Assembly (NCBI GenBank): GCA_016195025.1
Contig: JACQAL010000043.1
Location: 31,826 to 95,825, forward strand
Reading direction: 5' to 3'
From: Bacteroidota bacterium
GTDB lineage: Bacteria > Bacteroidota > Bacteroidia > Palsa-948
Length of the DNA stretch: 64,000 nucleotides
Made by a program: the position numbers and the translations under genes. The stretch's first letter is position 1. Each line of letters starts with the position of its first letter. The notes beneath the pieces are model-generated. The model was not told where the DNA came from and did not search any database. It saw nothing but the letters and a program-made list of their open reading frames with translations. Below, one piece after another: positions 34,288 to 40,778 of this stretch.

Positions 34288-36255
34288 ATGAAAAAACTAA
34301 TTCTCATTTCATTGGTTTTTTTTCTCCCATCAGGGCAGGGGCTTCTTGCGCAAACCATTGCAGGCAGCAGATACATGCACTCCGTTGCCACATGCACCGA
34401 TGGCTCGGTGATGACATGGGGAGATAACTCTTCGGGCGCAATCGGAGATAACACAACCACCAACGCCTCATCGCCTGTTCAGGTGCATGGCCCCGGAAAT
34501 GTGGGATTTCTCAGCAACATCATATCCTTAGGAGCCGGCCGTGAGTCTTCCCTTGCTCTGAAAAACGACAGCACCGTTTGGGCATGGGGAAATAATTTTT
34601 ATAAGCAGTTGGGCGATGGAAGCGCTACAAACCGTTTGACTCCCGTGCAGGTTTTAACAGGTGCTTCCGGCTGCGTAACTTATTTATGCAAAATCATTGC
34701 TATCTCCTGTGCCACTTATCATACGCTTGCCTTGAAAAGCGATGGCACTGTTTGGGCATGGGGAAACAATGGCGGGAGTTTCGGCAAATTAGGAATTAAT
34801 GATATAGTTGCGTCCACAAAATCAACTCCTGTGCAAGTGCACGGTGCCGGAAATGTTGGCTTTCTTTCCGGCATAAAGGCAATTTCAGGTGGCGGAAATC
34901 ATTCTCTCGCCTTGAAAAGCGATGGCACTGTTTGGGCATGGGGATATAATTCCAACGGGCAATTAGGAGACAATATAACCACCAACCAGCCAGTGCCGGT
35001 TCAGGTGGTGGGCGCGGGCGGTTCAGGAAATCTTACCAACATTGCCGCCATTGCCGGAGGAATTTTTCATTCGCTTGCCATAGACAATACCGGGCAAGTG
35101 TGGGCATGGGGTTCAAATGTTAATGGTGAATTAGGAAATGGCACCACCACCGAAAGCCATTTTCCCGTTCAGGTCAGCGGTCTTTCCAATATCATTTCCA
35201 TAGCCGCAGGACAATATTTTTCTGTTGCTGTGAAAAACGACAGCACTGTTTGGGCGTGGGGAGATAATACATTCGGGCAACTTGGCATAGGCAGCCAGAC
35301 CAGCGGAACATTGGTAATAGGAAAAACTTATATTATTTCAAATTATGTTGCAACAGATGATTTCACAAATGTAGGTGACTGTTGTAATTTTACCGGTGAC
35401 CAGTTTACCGCCACCGGCACCACTCCCGCAAAATGGAGTTACGGTTCTACACTTCTCATTCAGCATGAAGTTTTACCTGTACAGGTAAAAGGGGTGGGCT
35501 GTGCAGGAAATCTCTTGAAGATTGCCTCTGTTGCAGCGGGACAATATCACGCGCTCGCTTTAAAGAGCAATAATACCCTGAAGGCATGGGGCGATGATTT
35601 TGAAGGACAATTAGGAAATAATACTACAAGCACACAATTCCCCTGCCCCGTTCAGGTAGGAAGCGGAGGAGGAAATGCGCTATGCAGCGTTGCCATTCTT
35701 CCCGTTGAATTACTTTCATTCAATGCCCGTTGTGAAAATGAAAAAATAAATTGCGAATGGTCAACCGCTACAGAAATTAATAACGATTATTTTTCTGTTG
35801 AACGAAGTGCAGACGGAAAAAGTTGGGAAGAAGTAGGAAAAATAAAAGGCGCAGGAAATTCTTCCACTCAAAAAAATTATGAGTTCACGGATGAAACTCT
35901 CTACTCTTCACCCGCTACTCTCTACTATAGATTAAAACAAGTTGACTTCAATGGGAAGTATGAATACTACGGACCGATTTCCGCTCAATGTCAGCCAACC
36001 GATGAATGGAATCTCATTTTAGAAAATATTTTCTCGGATGAAGAATTGAAAGGCACACTCATTTCCCCGGAAAATTCAGAAGTGACTCTTTCCATCATTG
36101 ATTTGCAGGGAAGAATAATTAACTATGAAAAGATAAACGCAGAAAAAGGTTCTAACTTTTTTGAAATGGATTTAAACAAAATAAACGCGGGAATTTATTT
36201 TCTCCGCGTTAGTTCAGAAAAAAATATGCTCACAAAAAAATTTGTGAAGCAGTAA
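34288..36255 (+). CDS. RCC1-repeat protein with T9SS type A signal
   Basis: A 655-residue secreted protein. The signal peptide (1-22) precedes RCC1 repeats (about 25-465), recognisable by ALKSDGTVWAWGxNxxGQLG. The last blade is split by about 55 foreign-looking residues (35300-35470) with the pattern YIISNYV...DDFTNVG...TGDQFTATGTTPAKW. A linker with ILPVELLSFNARCENEKINCEWSTATEINNDYFSVERS is typical of T9SS cargo. The type A sorting domain ends in KKFVKQ. The signal peptide contains CTCCCATCAGGGCAGGGG (34324-34341). Its function is unknown; RCC1 propellers usually bind proteins. Confidence 0.8.
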   Translation: MKKLILISLVFFLPSGQGLLAQTIAGSRYMHSVATCTDGSVMTWGDNSSGAIGDNTTTNASSPVQVHGPGNVGFLSNIISLGAGRESSLALKNDSTVWAWGNNFYKQLGDGSATNRLTPVQVLTGASGCVTYLCKIIAISCATYHTLALKSDGTVWAWGNNGGSFGKLGINDIVASTKSTPVQVHGAGNVGFLSGIKAISGGGNHSLALKSDGTVWAWGYNSNGQLGDNITTNQPVPVQVVGAGGSGNLTNIAAIAGGIFHSLAIDNTGQVWAWGSNVNGELGNGTTTESHFPVQVSGLSNIISIAAGQYFSVAVKNDSTVWAWGDNTFGQLGIGSQTSGTLVIGKTYIISNYVATDDFTNVGDCCNFTGDQFTATGTTPAKWSYGSTLLIQHEVLPVQVKGVGCAGNLLKIASVAAGQYHALALKSNNTLKAWGDDFEGQLGNNTTSTQFPCPVQVGSGGGNALCSVAILPVELLSFNARCENEKINCEWSTATEINNDYFSVERSADGKSWEEVGKIKGAGNSSTQKNYEFTDETLYSSPATLYYRLKQVDFNGKYEYYGPISAQCQPTDEWNLILENIFSDEELKGTLISPENSEVTLSIIDLQGRIINYEKINAEKGSNFFEMDLNKINAGIYFLRVSSEKNMLTKKFVKQ

Positions 36256-36266
36256 GGTAGATGCAT

Positions 36267-36692
36267 TTACTGAGGATAACCCTTGTCAATCCAATCTGTT
36301 TTCAGGTTATGGGTAAGGTTCAAAAGTTTATGATTTGTAAATTTCATTTCGTTGAGTAGTTTAAATGCAGGGCGGATATTCGGGCAATGTTCGAAAGGGC
36401 AGCATCCGCAATAAATAACAATGTCTGCATCTTTCGGCAGTGTGCTGAGTTCTGTTTTCAGTTTTTCAAGCCCTTCTTTTTCTTTTGACGCTCCCAATTC
36501 TTTCGAACCTTTTATCCCTCCTCCAAAGCCGATGCTTAAGAGAATTGGTTTTTTGCTTTGGGCATCGTTAAGGATTTTTGCCAAATCGGCAGGTTCCATT
36601 AATTGTTTGGCTGTCCAGGGTTCGCCTGAATTCTGAAAGGAAAAAATTCCTGAAACGACAAGAACAAGTAATGGAAGAATTAATTTTTTCAT
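36267..36692 (-). CDS. Exported rhodanese-like protein
   Basis: A 141-residue protein with a signal peptide (1-19). DADIVIYCGCCPFEHCPN (about 88-105) occupies the active-site-loop position of a rhodanese domain, with Cys95 as candidate catalytic residue and Cys97, 98 and 103 nearby, an unusually Cys-rich loop. Rhodaneses move sulfane sulfur, but single-domain exported forms are often of unknown substrate; a redox or metal role is possible. It converges with the RCC1 gene, with 11 bp between their stops. Confidence 0.7.
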   Translation of the reverse strand: MKKLILPLLVLVVSGIFSFQNSGEPWTAKQLMEPADLAKILNDAQSKKPILLSIGFGGGIKGSKELGASKEKEGLEKLKTELSTLPKDADIVIYCGCCPFEHCPNIRPAFKLLNEMKFTNHKLLNLTHNLKTDWIDKGYPQ

Positions 36693-36765
36693 ACTTTATA
36701 TTTTGGGGGAGTATTTTCTCTCCGTAAATTACAATCGCTCCATATTCATATTCTTCTTTAGATTT

Positions 36766-37046
36766 CTACAAAAATATTAAATATAAGATGTTCTTCATTC
36801 GAATTCCAGCAGTCCTTGCTTTCTTATTTAAAAAATCATGCTCCCGTTCTTCTAAAACATGTACACATTCTACTATATCGTTCGCATATTCTTTTAGAAT
36901 GCATAGACATTCCACTATATCGTTCATACATTCTTTAGAATATGGAGACGTTCTTCTATATCGTGAACGCGTTCCAGAATATTGCCGGCACGTTTCACTT
37001 GAACATGTATGCGTTCAAGGATTTCATTTGAATAAATCAGGGTGTT
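36766..37046 (-). pseudogene. Decayed coiled-coil repeat gene
   Basis: On the minus strand two overlapping frames give a continuous heptad protein if one base is restored. ILERVHDIEERLHILK is in one frame, then ECMNDIVECLCILKEY, ANDIVECVHVLEEREH and a tail to the TAG at 36766-36768. Units are 42 bp (14 residues). Comparison of units places the lost base in a T run near 36931-36935 (TTCTTTAG against TTCTTTTAG). There is also no ATG in frame. The plus-strand open frame across it is taken to be accidental. Confidence 0.5.
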
Positions 37047-37167
37047 TTATCTATGAGAAAACACATTCTTAAAAATTTTAGTTTGCTTTTTTTATCTCTT
37101 CATTGAAATTGATTTTCCCCTTCCGTCAAAATCCTTCTGCAAATGAAACCGCGAAATAAAATTATGC

Positions 37168-37434
37168 TTTTTCATAGGGGAAACGTTAACAAAAGTTAAA
37201 ATTCTCCAGTGAAATATACTAATGGCACACTATTTGCATTATGGCAATAGTAAAAGAAAACTGCAATGAGAAAAACAATTACAAACAACAAAATGATGGA
37301 AACATCTAAAGAGGTTCCCCCTATGAAAATTGGGATTTGCAATTCTCCCGCGCTGCGGTTCGGAAAAATTCTGAACTCACCTGGCGGTGAAGCAGTGTGT
37401 GCGGAGGATAAAGTTGAAAGGAGATATATGAGCG
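37168..37434 (+). promoter_or_regulatory. Sigma54-like promoter and long leader of the 119-aa cassette gene
   Basis: TGGCAC (37223-37228), five bases, then TTGCA (37234-37238) is an exact match to the -24/-12 sigma54 consensus. A CATAGGGGAA half-site lies 45 bp upstream (about 37173-37182), where an enhancer-binding protein could bind. A TTCCCCCTATGAAAA copy lies in the leader (about 37315-37329). The leader ends GTGCGGAGG...GAAAGGAGATATA with a strong Shine-Dalgarno. An ATG at 37428 gives a four-codon ORF overlapping the true ATG at 37435. No housekeeping promoter was noticed here. Of the 742 bp between genes (36693-37434), the rest holds the pseudogene above and nothing else I recognise. 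Confidence 0.6.
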
Positions 37435-37794
37435 ATGGCTAAAGCAAAAAGAAAATCCAAGGTGATTGAGCGGGCGCAAAAACGCTTGTCGGGGCTTGAA
37501 TCTATTTCCCCCGCGCTTGACTTAGGAAACGGCTTAACCGTGCCTAACTACAGCGCAGCAATTGTAAGCGCTGTCTCCAAACTGGATTCGTACAACACGC
37601 TGCTCAGCACGGTTGACGCTGCCCTCAATGATGTGCAGGCACAGGAGAAAATCCTGCGCGAACTCAGCGAGCGCATGCGCGAAGCGGTGGGCTCGGTTTA
37701 CGGGCACGACAGCAACGAGTACGAAAAAGCAGGCGGAGTTCGCAAGAGCGAGCGCAAGCGCCCGGTTCGTAAGCCAAAGAAAACAACACCGTAA
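37435..37794 (+). CDS. Hypothetical cassette protein, 119 aa
   Basis: A small basic cytoplasmic protein of no recognised family. A Lys-rich start (AKAKRKSKVIERAQKR) is followed by SPALDLGNGLTVPNYSAAI and a helical middle (SKLDSYNTLLSTVDAALNDVQAQEKILRELSERMREAVGSVYG). The end, DSNEYEKAGGVRKSERKRPVRK, resembles a nucleic-acid- or partner-binding basic tail. The start is set by AAAGGAG 11 nt upstream. The gene sits between a sigma54-like promoter and a strong hairpin whose loop matches those after the 219-aa gene. The role is unknown; regulated expression under nitrogen or stress signals would be one possibility. Confidence 0.65.
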   Translation: MAKAKRKSKVIERAQKRLSGLESISPALDLGNGLTVPNYSAAIVSAVSKLDSYNTLLSTVDAALNDVQAQEKILRELSERMREAVGSVYGHDSNEYEKAGGVRKSERKRPVRKPKKTTP

Positions 37795-37820
37795 TTCAAA
37801 TATGATTTACTGCGTTAGTT

Positions 37821-37861
37821 CCAAACCCCGGTGAAGTATAGTAGCCGGGGTTTGGTGTTTT
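37821..37861 (+). terminator. Hairpin terminator after the 119-aa gene
   Basis: A perfect 11-bp stem (CCAAACCCCGG / CCGGGGTTTGG) around a 13-nt loop with GAAGTATAGTA, then TGTTTTT. Loop and 3' flank match the duplicated hairpins at 13936-14031. Confidence 0.85.
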
Positions 37862-37922
37862 TATGTGGTAAAGAAAATTGGGACTGATGAAGGAAATTAA
37901 TCAACAATAAAACTTATAAAAT

Positions 37923-38351
37923 ATGAAACACATTAAATTATCTCCGAAAGAATGCTTTGAAGAAGGAGTATTCATTAACCGCTGGGCAATTGTTATCAGG
38001 TATAAAGAATCTTTTATACGCTGGGATAAAAAACATCACCCGTGGAAAGACAGCCCGCAATTCACCGTGACCAAAGTTAAACCAACAATTTTTCTTTTGC
38101 CGGATGAATGGAAAGGACATGGCTCTAAACAGCCAAGCCCTCAAGCGGCATGGAACTACCGGTTGAAGATGCAGGAAAAAGCTCTCAAAAAATTTTACAA
38201 AGTTTTGTTTGAAGATGAACTCCTGCAGTGGTGCGAGGACAAAAAGAAATGGCCCAAGAACCGCAGCTACAAATTATTTAGAAAATGGATTGATGTTTTA
38301 TTTGTGGATTATGTAACTGATATGGGAGAGGGAGAAATAATTAAGTATTGA
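37923..38351 (+). CDS. Hypothetical protein, 142 aa
   Basis: An unrecognised soluble, strongly basic and Trp-rich protein (RWDKKHHPWKDSPQF, PDEWKGHG, WCEDKKKWPKNRSYKLFRKWIDV). It has no signal peptide or membrane segment. It is followed by a terminator (38419-38443), so it is probably a single-gene unit. It lies in the accessory island between the cassette gene and the restriction-modification pair. A defence or mobile-element link is possible only by position. Confidence 0.5.
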   Translation: MKHIKLSPKECFEEGVFINRWAIVIRYKESFIRWDKKHHPWKDSPQFTVTKVKPTIFLLPDEWKGHGSKQPSPQAAWNYRLKMQEKALKKFYKVLFEDELLQWCEDKKKWPKNRSYKLFRKWIDVLFVDYVTDMGEGEIIKY

Positions 38352-38418
38352 ATTGTCACGAACCGGAGCTTCGCGACTACGGGGAAGAAATGACGTAGGC
38401 GGATGCTATGGATAACAA

Positions 38419-38443
38419 GACAGTTAAAAACTGTCATTTTTTT
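38419..38443 (+). terminator. Terminator after the 142-aa gene
   Basis: Stem GACAGTT / AACTGTC with a three-base loop followed by ATTTTTTT. Confidence 0.8.
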
Positions 38444-38485
38444 AACATCTATCTTTCGGATTTGGTTTTAGATTAATTTAGTAGT

Positions 38486-39367
38486 ATGATTAAAGCAAAA
38501 AGAATAAAAAATAAAATCAAGTCTTCTATAAAAAAGAAGAAAAGAAAAAAGAGTAAAAAATATTTTGTCAGCGAGAATTCGAATTTAAGTGTAGTCAAAG
38601 AGCCGCAGTTTTTATTATATAGTTATGTAAATAAAATTATTCGTGGAGATTGTTTGGAAAAAATGAAACTCCTTCCAAGTGAGTCTGTTGATTTAATTAT
38701 AACCTCACCTCCGTACAATTTAAAAAACTCTACAGGAAATGGGATGAGTGTAAATACAAAAACCGGAAAATGGGCAGGGGCGGCTTTGCAAAAGGGATAT
38801 AGTCATTATGACGACAACATGCCACACGAGAAATATGCAAAGTGGCAAAATGATTGTCTAAAAGAAATGTTTCGTTTACTAAAAGATGATGGTGCTATTT
38901 TTTACAACCACAAAAGAAGAGTGCAAAATGGATTAATACAGGACAGAGATGATATTTTGCAAGGATTACCTGTTAGACAAATAATCATTTGGAAAAGAAG
39001 CGGGGGAATAAATTTTAATCCCGGATATTTTTTGCCAACACATGAAGTGATTTATTTAATTCCAAAACCAAAGTTTAAACTAAAACCAAAAGCAAATGCT
39101 TATGGCGATGTATGGGAGTTTACTCAGGAAATGAAAAATGGACATCCTGCTCCCTTTCCGGTTACATTAATTGATAGAATTATTTCATCAACTACAGCAG
39201 AAATAGTTCTTGACCCTTTTATGGGAAGTGGTACTACTGCAATTGCTGCATTAATGAATAAAAGAAAATATATTGGTATTGAACTCTCTCCAGAATATTG
39301 TAATGTCGCTGAAAATAGAATAACTACTTATCTTGAAAACCAATCTTATCTTTTAATTAATTCATAA
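38486..39367 (+). CDS. Type II DNA methyltransferase, beta class (probably N4-cytosine)
   Basis: A 293-residue SAM-dependent DNA methyltransferase. The catalytic motif TSPPYNL (73-79) precedes the SAM-binding LDPFMGSGTTAIAA (about 245-258), the beta-class order. TSPPY favours N4-cytosine over N6-adenine. A Lys-rich stretch (1-25) precedes the catalytic domain, and IRGDCLEKMKLLPSESVDLI is the usual lead-in. Its stop overlaps the ATG of the endonuclease (TAATG), so the pair is translationally coupled and modification is made first. It appears more AT-rich than the flanking housekeeping genes, which suggests transfer. Confidence 0.88.
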   Translation: MIKAKRIKNKIKSSIKKKKRKKSKKYFVSENSNLSVVKEPQFLLYSYVNKIIRGDCLEKMKLLPSESVDLIITSPPYNLKNSTGNGMSVNTKTGKWAGAALQKGYSHYDDNMPHEKYAKWQNDCLKEMFRLLKDDGAIFYNHKRRVQNGLIQDRDDILQGLPVRQIIIWKRSGGINFNPGYFLPTHEVIYLIPKPKFKLKPKANAYGDVWEFTQEMKNGHPAPFPVTLIDRIISSTTAEIVLDPFMGSGTTAIAALMNKRKYIGIELSPEYCNVAENRITTYLENQSYLLINS

Positions 39368-40068
39368 TGGTTTCAAGAATTCCTCAATCTTCTACAAAAG
39401 CATTTAAAGTTATACGAGAAATTATAAAGATGGAGTCGGTGGACATTCCTTCTAAATTTAAAGGGGCTGGTGCACCGGGTGATACTTTAGAACACTTACT
39501 GAGTCTAAAGAGAAATAATTTTGATTCACCTGATTTGATGGACTGGGAAGTTAAGTTTCATGGAGGAAATTCCCTTCTTACTTTATTACATAAAGACCCA
39601 CAACCAAGGGGTATATTAAATAAAGTTGTTGACGCTTTTGGGTGGGAAAATGAAAAAGGGCAGATTAGTTTTAGACATACATTGGGAGAGAAGTCTAAAA
39701 GAGGTTTTATTGTAAGCAATTCGGACAATAAAATATTTGTAACAAATCCAAAAGATGCAAGCATTTCCCCTTATTGGGAGCATAATATTATTTTGAATGC
39801 AATTGGTGCTAAACTAAGGAGATTGATATTAGTTCATGGTAAAGTAGACAAGGTGAACAGAAAAGTAGTTTATGAAAGTGCAACTGCTTATTGGGATATA
39901 AACATAACTGGAATATGTGAAGCAATAACAAAAGGAACAATCTATATTGATTTTGATGCAAGGACAACTAAAGGAAGAGGAACTTCTTTAAGGAATCACG
40001 GAACAAAATTCAGAATTAATATAAACGATATTGGTTTGATATACGAAAACTCTCAAACCATAGTGTAG
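39367..40068 (+). CDS. Type II restriction endonuclease, MvaI/BcnI-like
   Basis: A 233-residue partner of the methyltransferase. GDTLEHLL followed by PDLMDWEVKFHGG gives Glu42, Asp56, Glu61 and Lys63, that is D-x4-E-x-K with a preceding Glu, the PD-(D/E)XK arrangement known from MvaI and its relatives (MutH-like fold, monomeric). That family cuts CC(W/S)GG-type sites and pairs with N4-cytosine methyltransferases, which agrees with the neighbour. The exact site here is inferred and not proven. Gene overlap, AT-rich composition and island position support a mobile restriction-modification module. Confidence 0.65.
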   Translation: MVSRIPQSSTKAFKVIREIIKMESVDIPSKFKGAGAPGDTLEHLLSLKRNNFDSPDLMDWEVKFHGGNSLLTLLHKDPQPRGILNKVVDAFGWENEKGQISFRHTLGEKSKRGFIVSNSDNKIFVTNPKDASISPYWEHNIILNAIGAKLRRLILVHGKVDKVNRKVVYESATAYWDINITGICEAITKGTIYIDFDARTTKGRGTSLRNHGTKFRININDIGLIYENSQTIV

Positions 40069-40086
40069 TTGAATTTTAAATTCTCT

Positions 40087-40128
40087 TTACTTCCCATGAC
40101 AGTTCTTATACTTCTTACCTGAACCGCA
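40087..40128 (-). pseudogene. Orphan SEC-C tail copying the end of SecA
   Basis: Read on the minus strand, these codons encode [13 protein letters not shown] and a TAA stop, exactly the last 13 residues of SecA (gene end at 40779). The five nucleotide differences from secA are all synonymous. It lies just after the DUF2442 stop, in another frame. No start or upstream body is visible, so I read it as a remnant, either of a duplicated secA end or of a fused SEC-C tail lost by frameshift. Confidence 0.6.
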
Positions 40129-40130
40129 GT

Positions 40131-40457
40131 TTATTTCTTTTTTCCGTATTGCGCGCGGGGCTCTGCAGCAACAAGCGGGTAATCAGAGTAGGCGGTTTCG
40201 TAATTCTTTTTAGGGATTTTAATTTTACCTGCACGCAATTGCTCGAGAGGGAAAATTAAATCCCAGTTTTTGCCCCACACAATATTGCCGTTCTCCAGTT
40301 TAAAGCGTTTAAACTTTTTCAGGTCTTTGTATTGGTTAAAAGCAGCATAAGGGCTGCTGAGTATGAACTCTCCAAAATCAACTACCTGCTGTTTATTATC
40401 GTCAAAAAACAGTTTTACCTTATAGCCGCTTATATATTCTGCTTTTATAATCTGCAT
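40131..40457 (-). CDS. DUF2442 protein
   Basis: A 108-residue protein with the DUF2442 pattern (AEYISGYKVKLFFDDNKQQVVDFGEFI, FKRFKLENGNIVWGKNWDLIFPLEQL). DUF2442 proteins are usually encoded after DUF4160 partners and behave like the second member of toxin-antitoxin-type pairs; the biochemical action is not established. Its start overlaps the stop of the DUF4160 gene by 1 nt, so translation is coupled. The last codons run into an A run beyond which the orphan SecA-like tail appears in a shifted frame. Confidence 0.82.
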   Translation of the reverse strand: MQIIKAEYISGYKVKLFFDDNKQQVVDFGEFILSSPYAAFNQYKDLKKFKRFKLENGNIVWGKNWDLIFPLEQLRAGKIKIPKKNYETAYSDYPLVAAEPRAQYGKKK

Positions 40458-40762
40458 TACTTGATCTTCCTGGTTATTCTTTCAAACTTTGGTTTCCTGT
40501 GCAAGATAAAGAAATCTGTCCATTTATCAATTATCTGCTGGTGATATTTTCGCAAAAACTTATTTATCTCTTTCTCACCTGATGAAGGAAGCGGTTTATA
40601 TCCTTTCACGGTGCGGTAAATAATATGTTTCAGTTTTCCGTTTTCATATATTAAATCAATCTTGCTCTGAAATTCTCCGTGCTGCACATGCACATGCATG
40701 GGTTCATGCTCATTAGAATAGAAGAACAAAATATATCCTAAGTATTCAAATATTTTCGGCAT
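40457..40762 (-). CDS. DUF4160 protein
   Basis: A 101-residue protein with the DUF4160 signature (LGYILFFYSNEHEPMHVHVQHGEFQSKI), including the conserved EPxHVHV His-rich motif. Known neighbours of the family are DUF2442 genes, as here, and the pair is regarded as a putative toxin-antitoxin module. It starts 16 bp after the end of secA on the same strand, so it may be read from secA transcripts or inserted there as part of the accessory island. Confidence 0.82.
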   Translation of the reverse strand: MPKIFEYLGYILFFYSNEHEPMHVHVQHGEFQSKIDLIYENGKLKHIIYRTVKGYKPLPSSGEKEINKFLRKYHQQIIDKWTDFFILHRKPKFERITRKIK

Positions 40763-40778
40763 GAAAAACTTGTTTCAG

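Noticed and set aside
36788..37072. 94-codon plus-strand ORF as a gene
   Set aside because: It is the antisense of a decayed heptad-repeat gene; composition and periodicity favour the minus strand.
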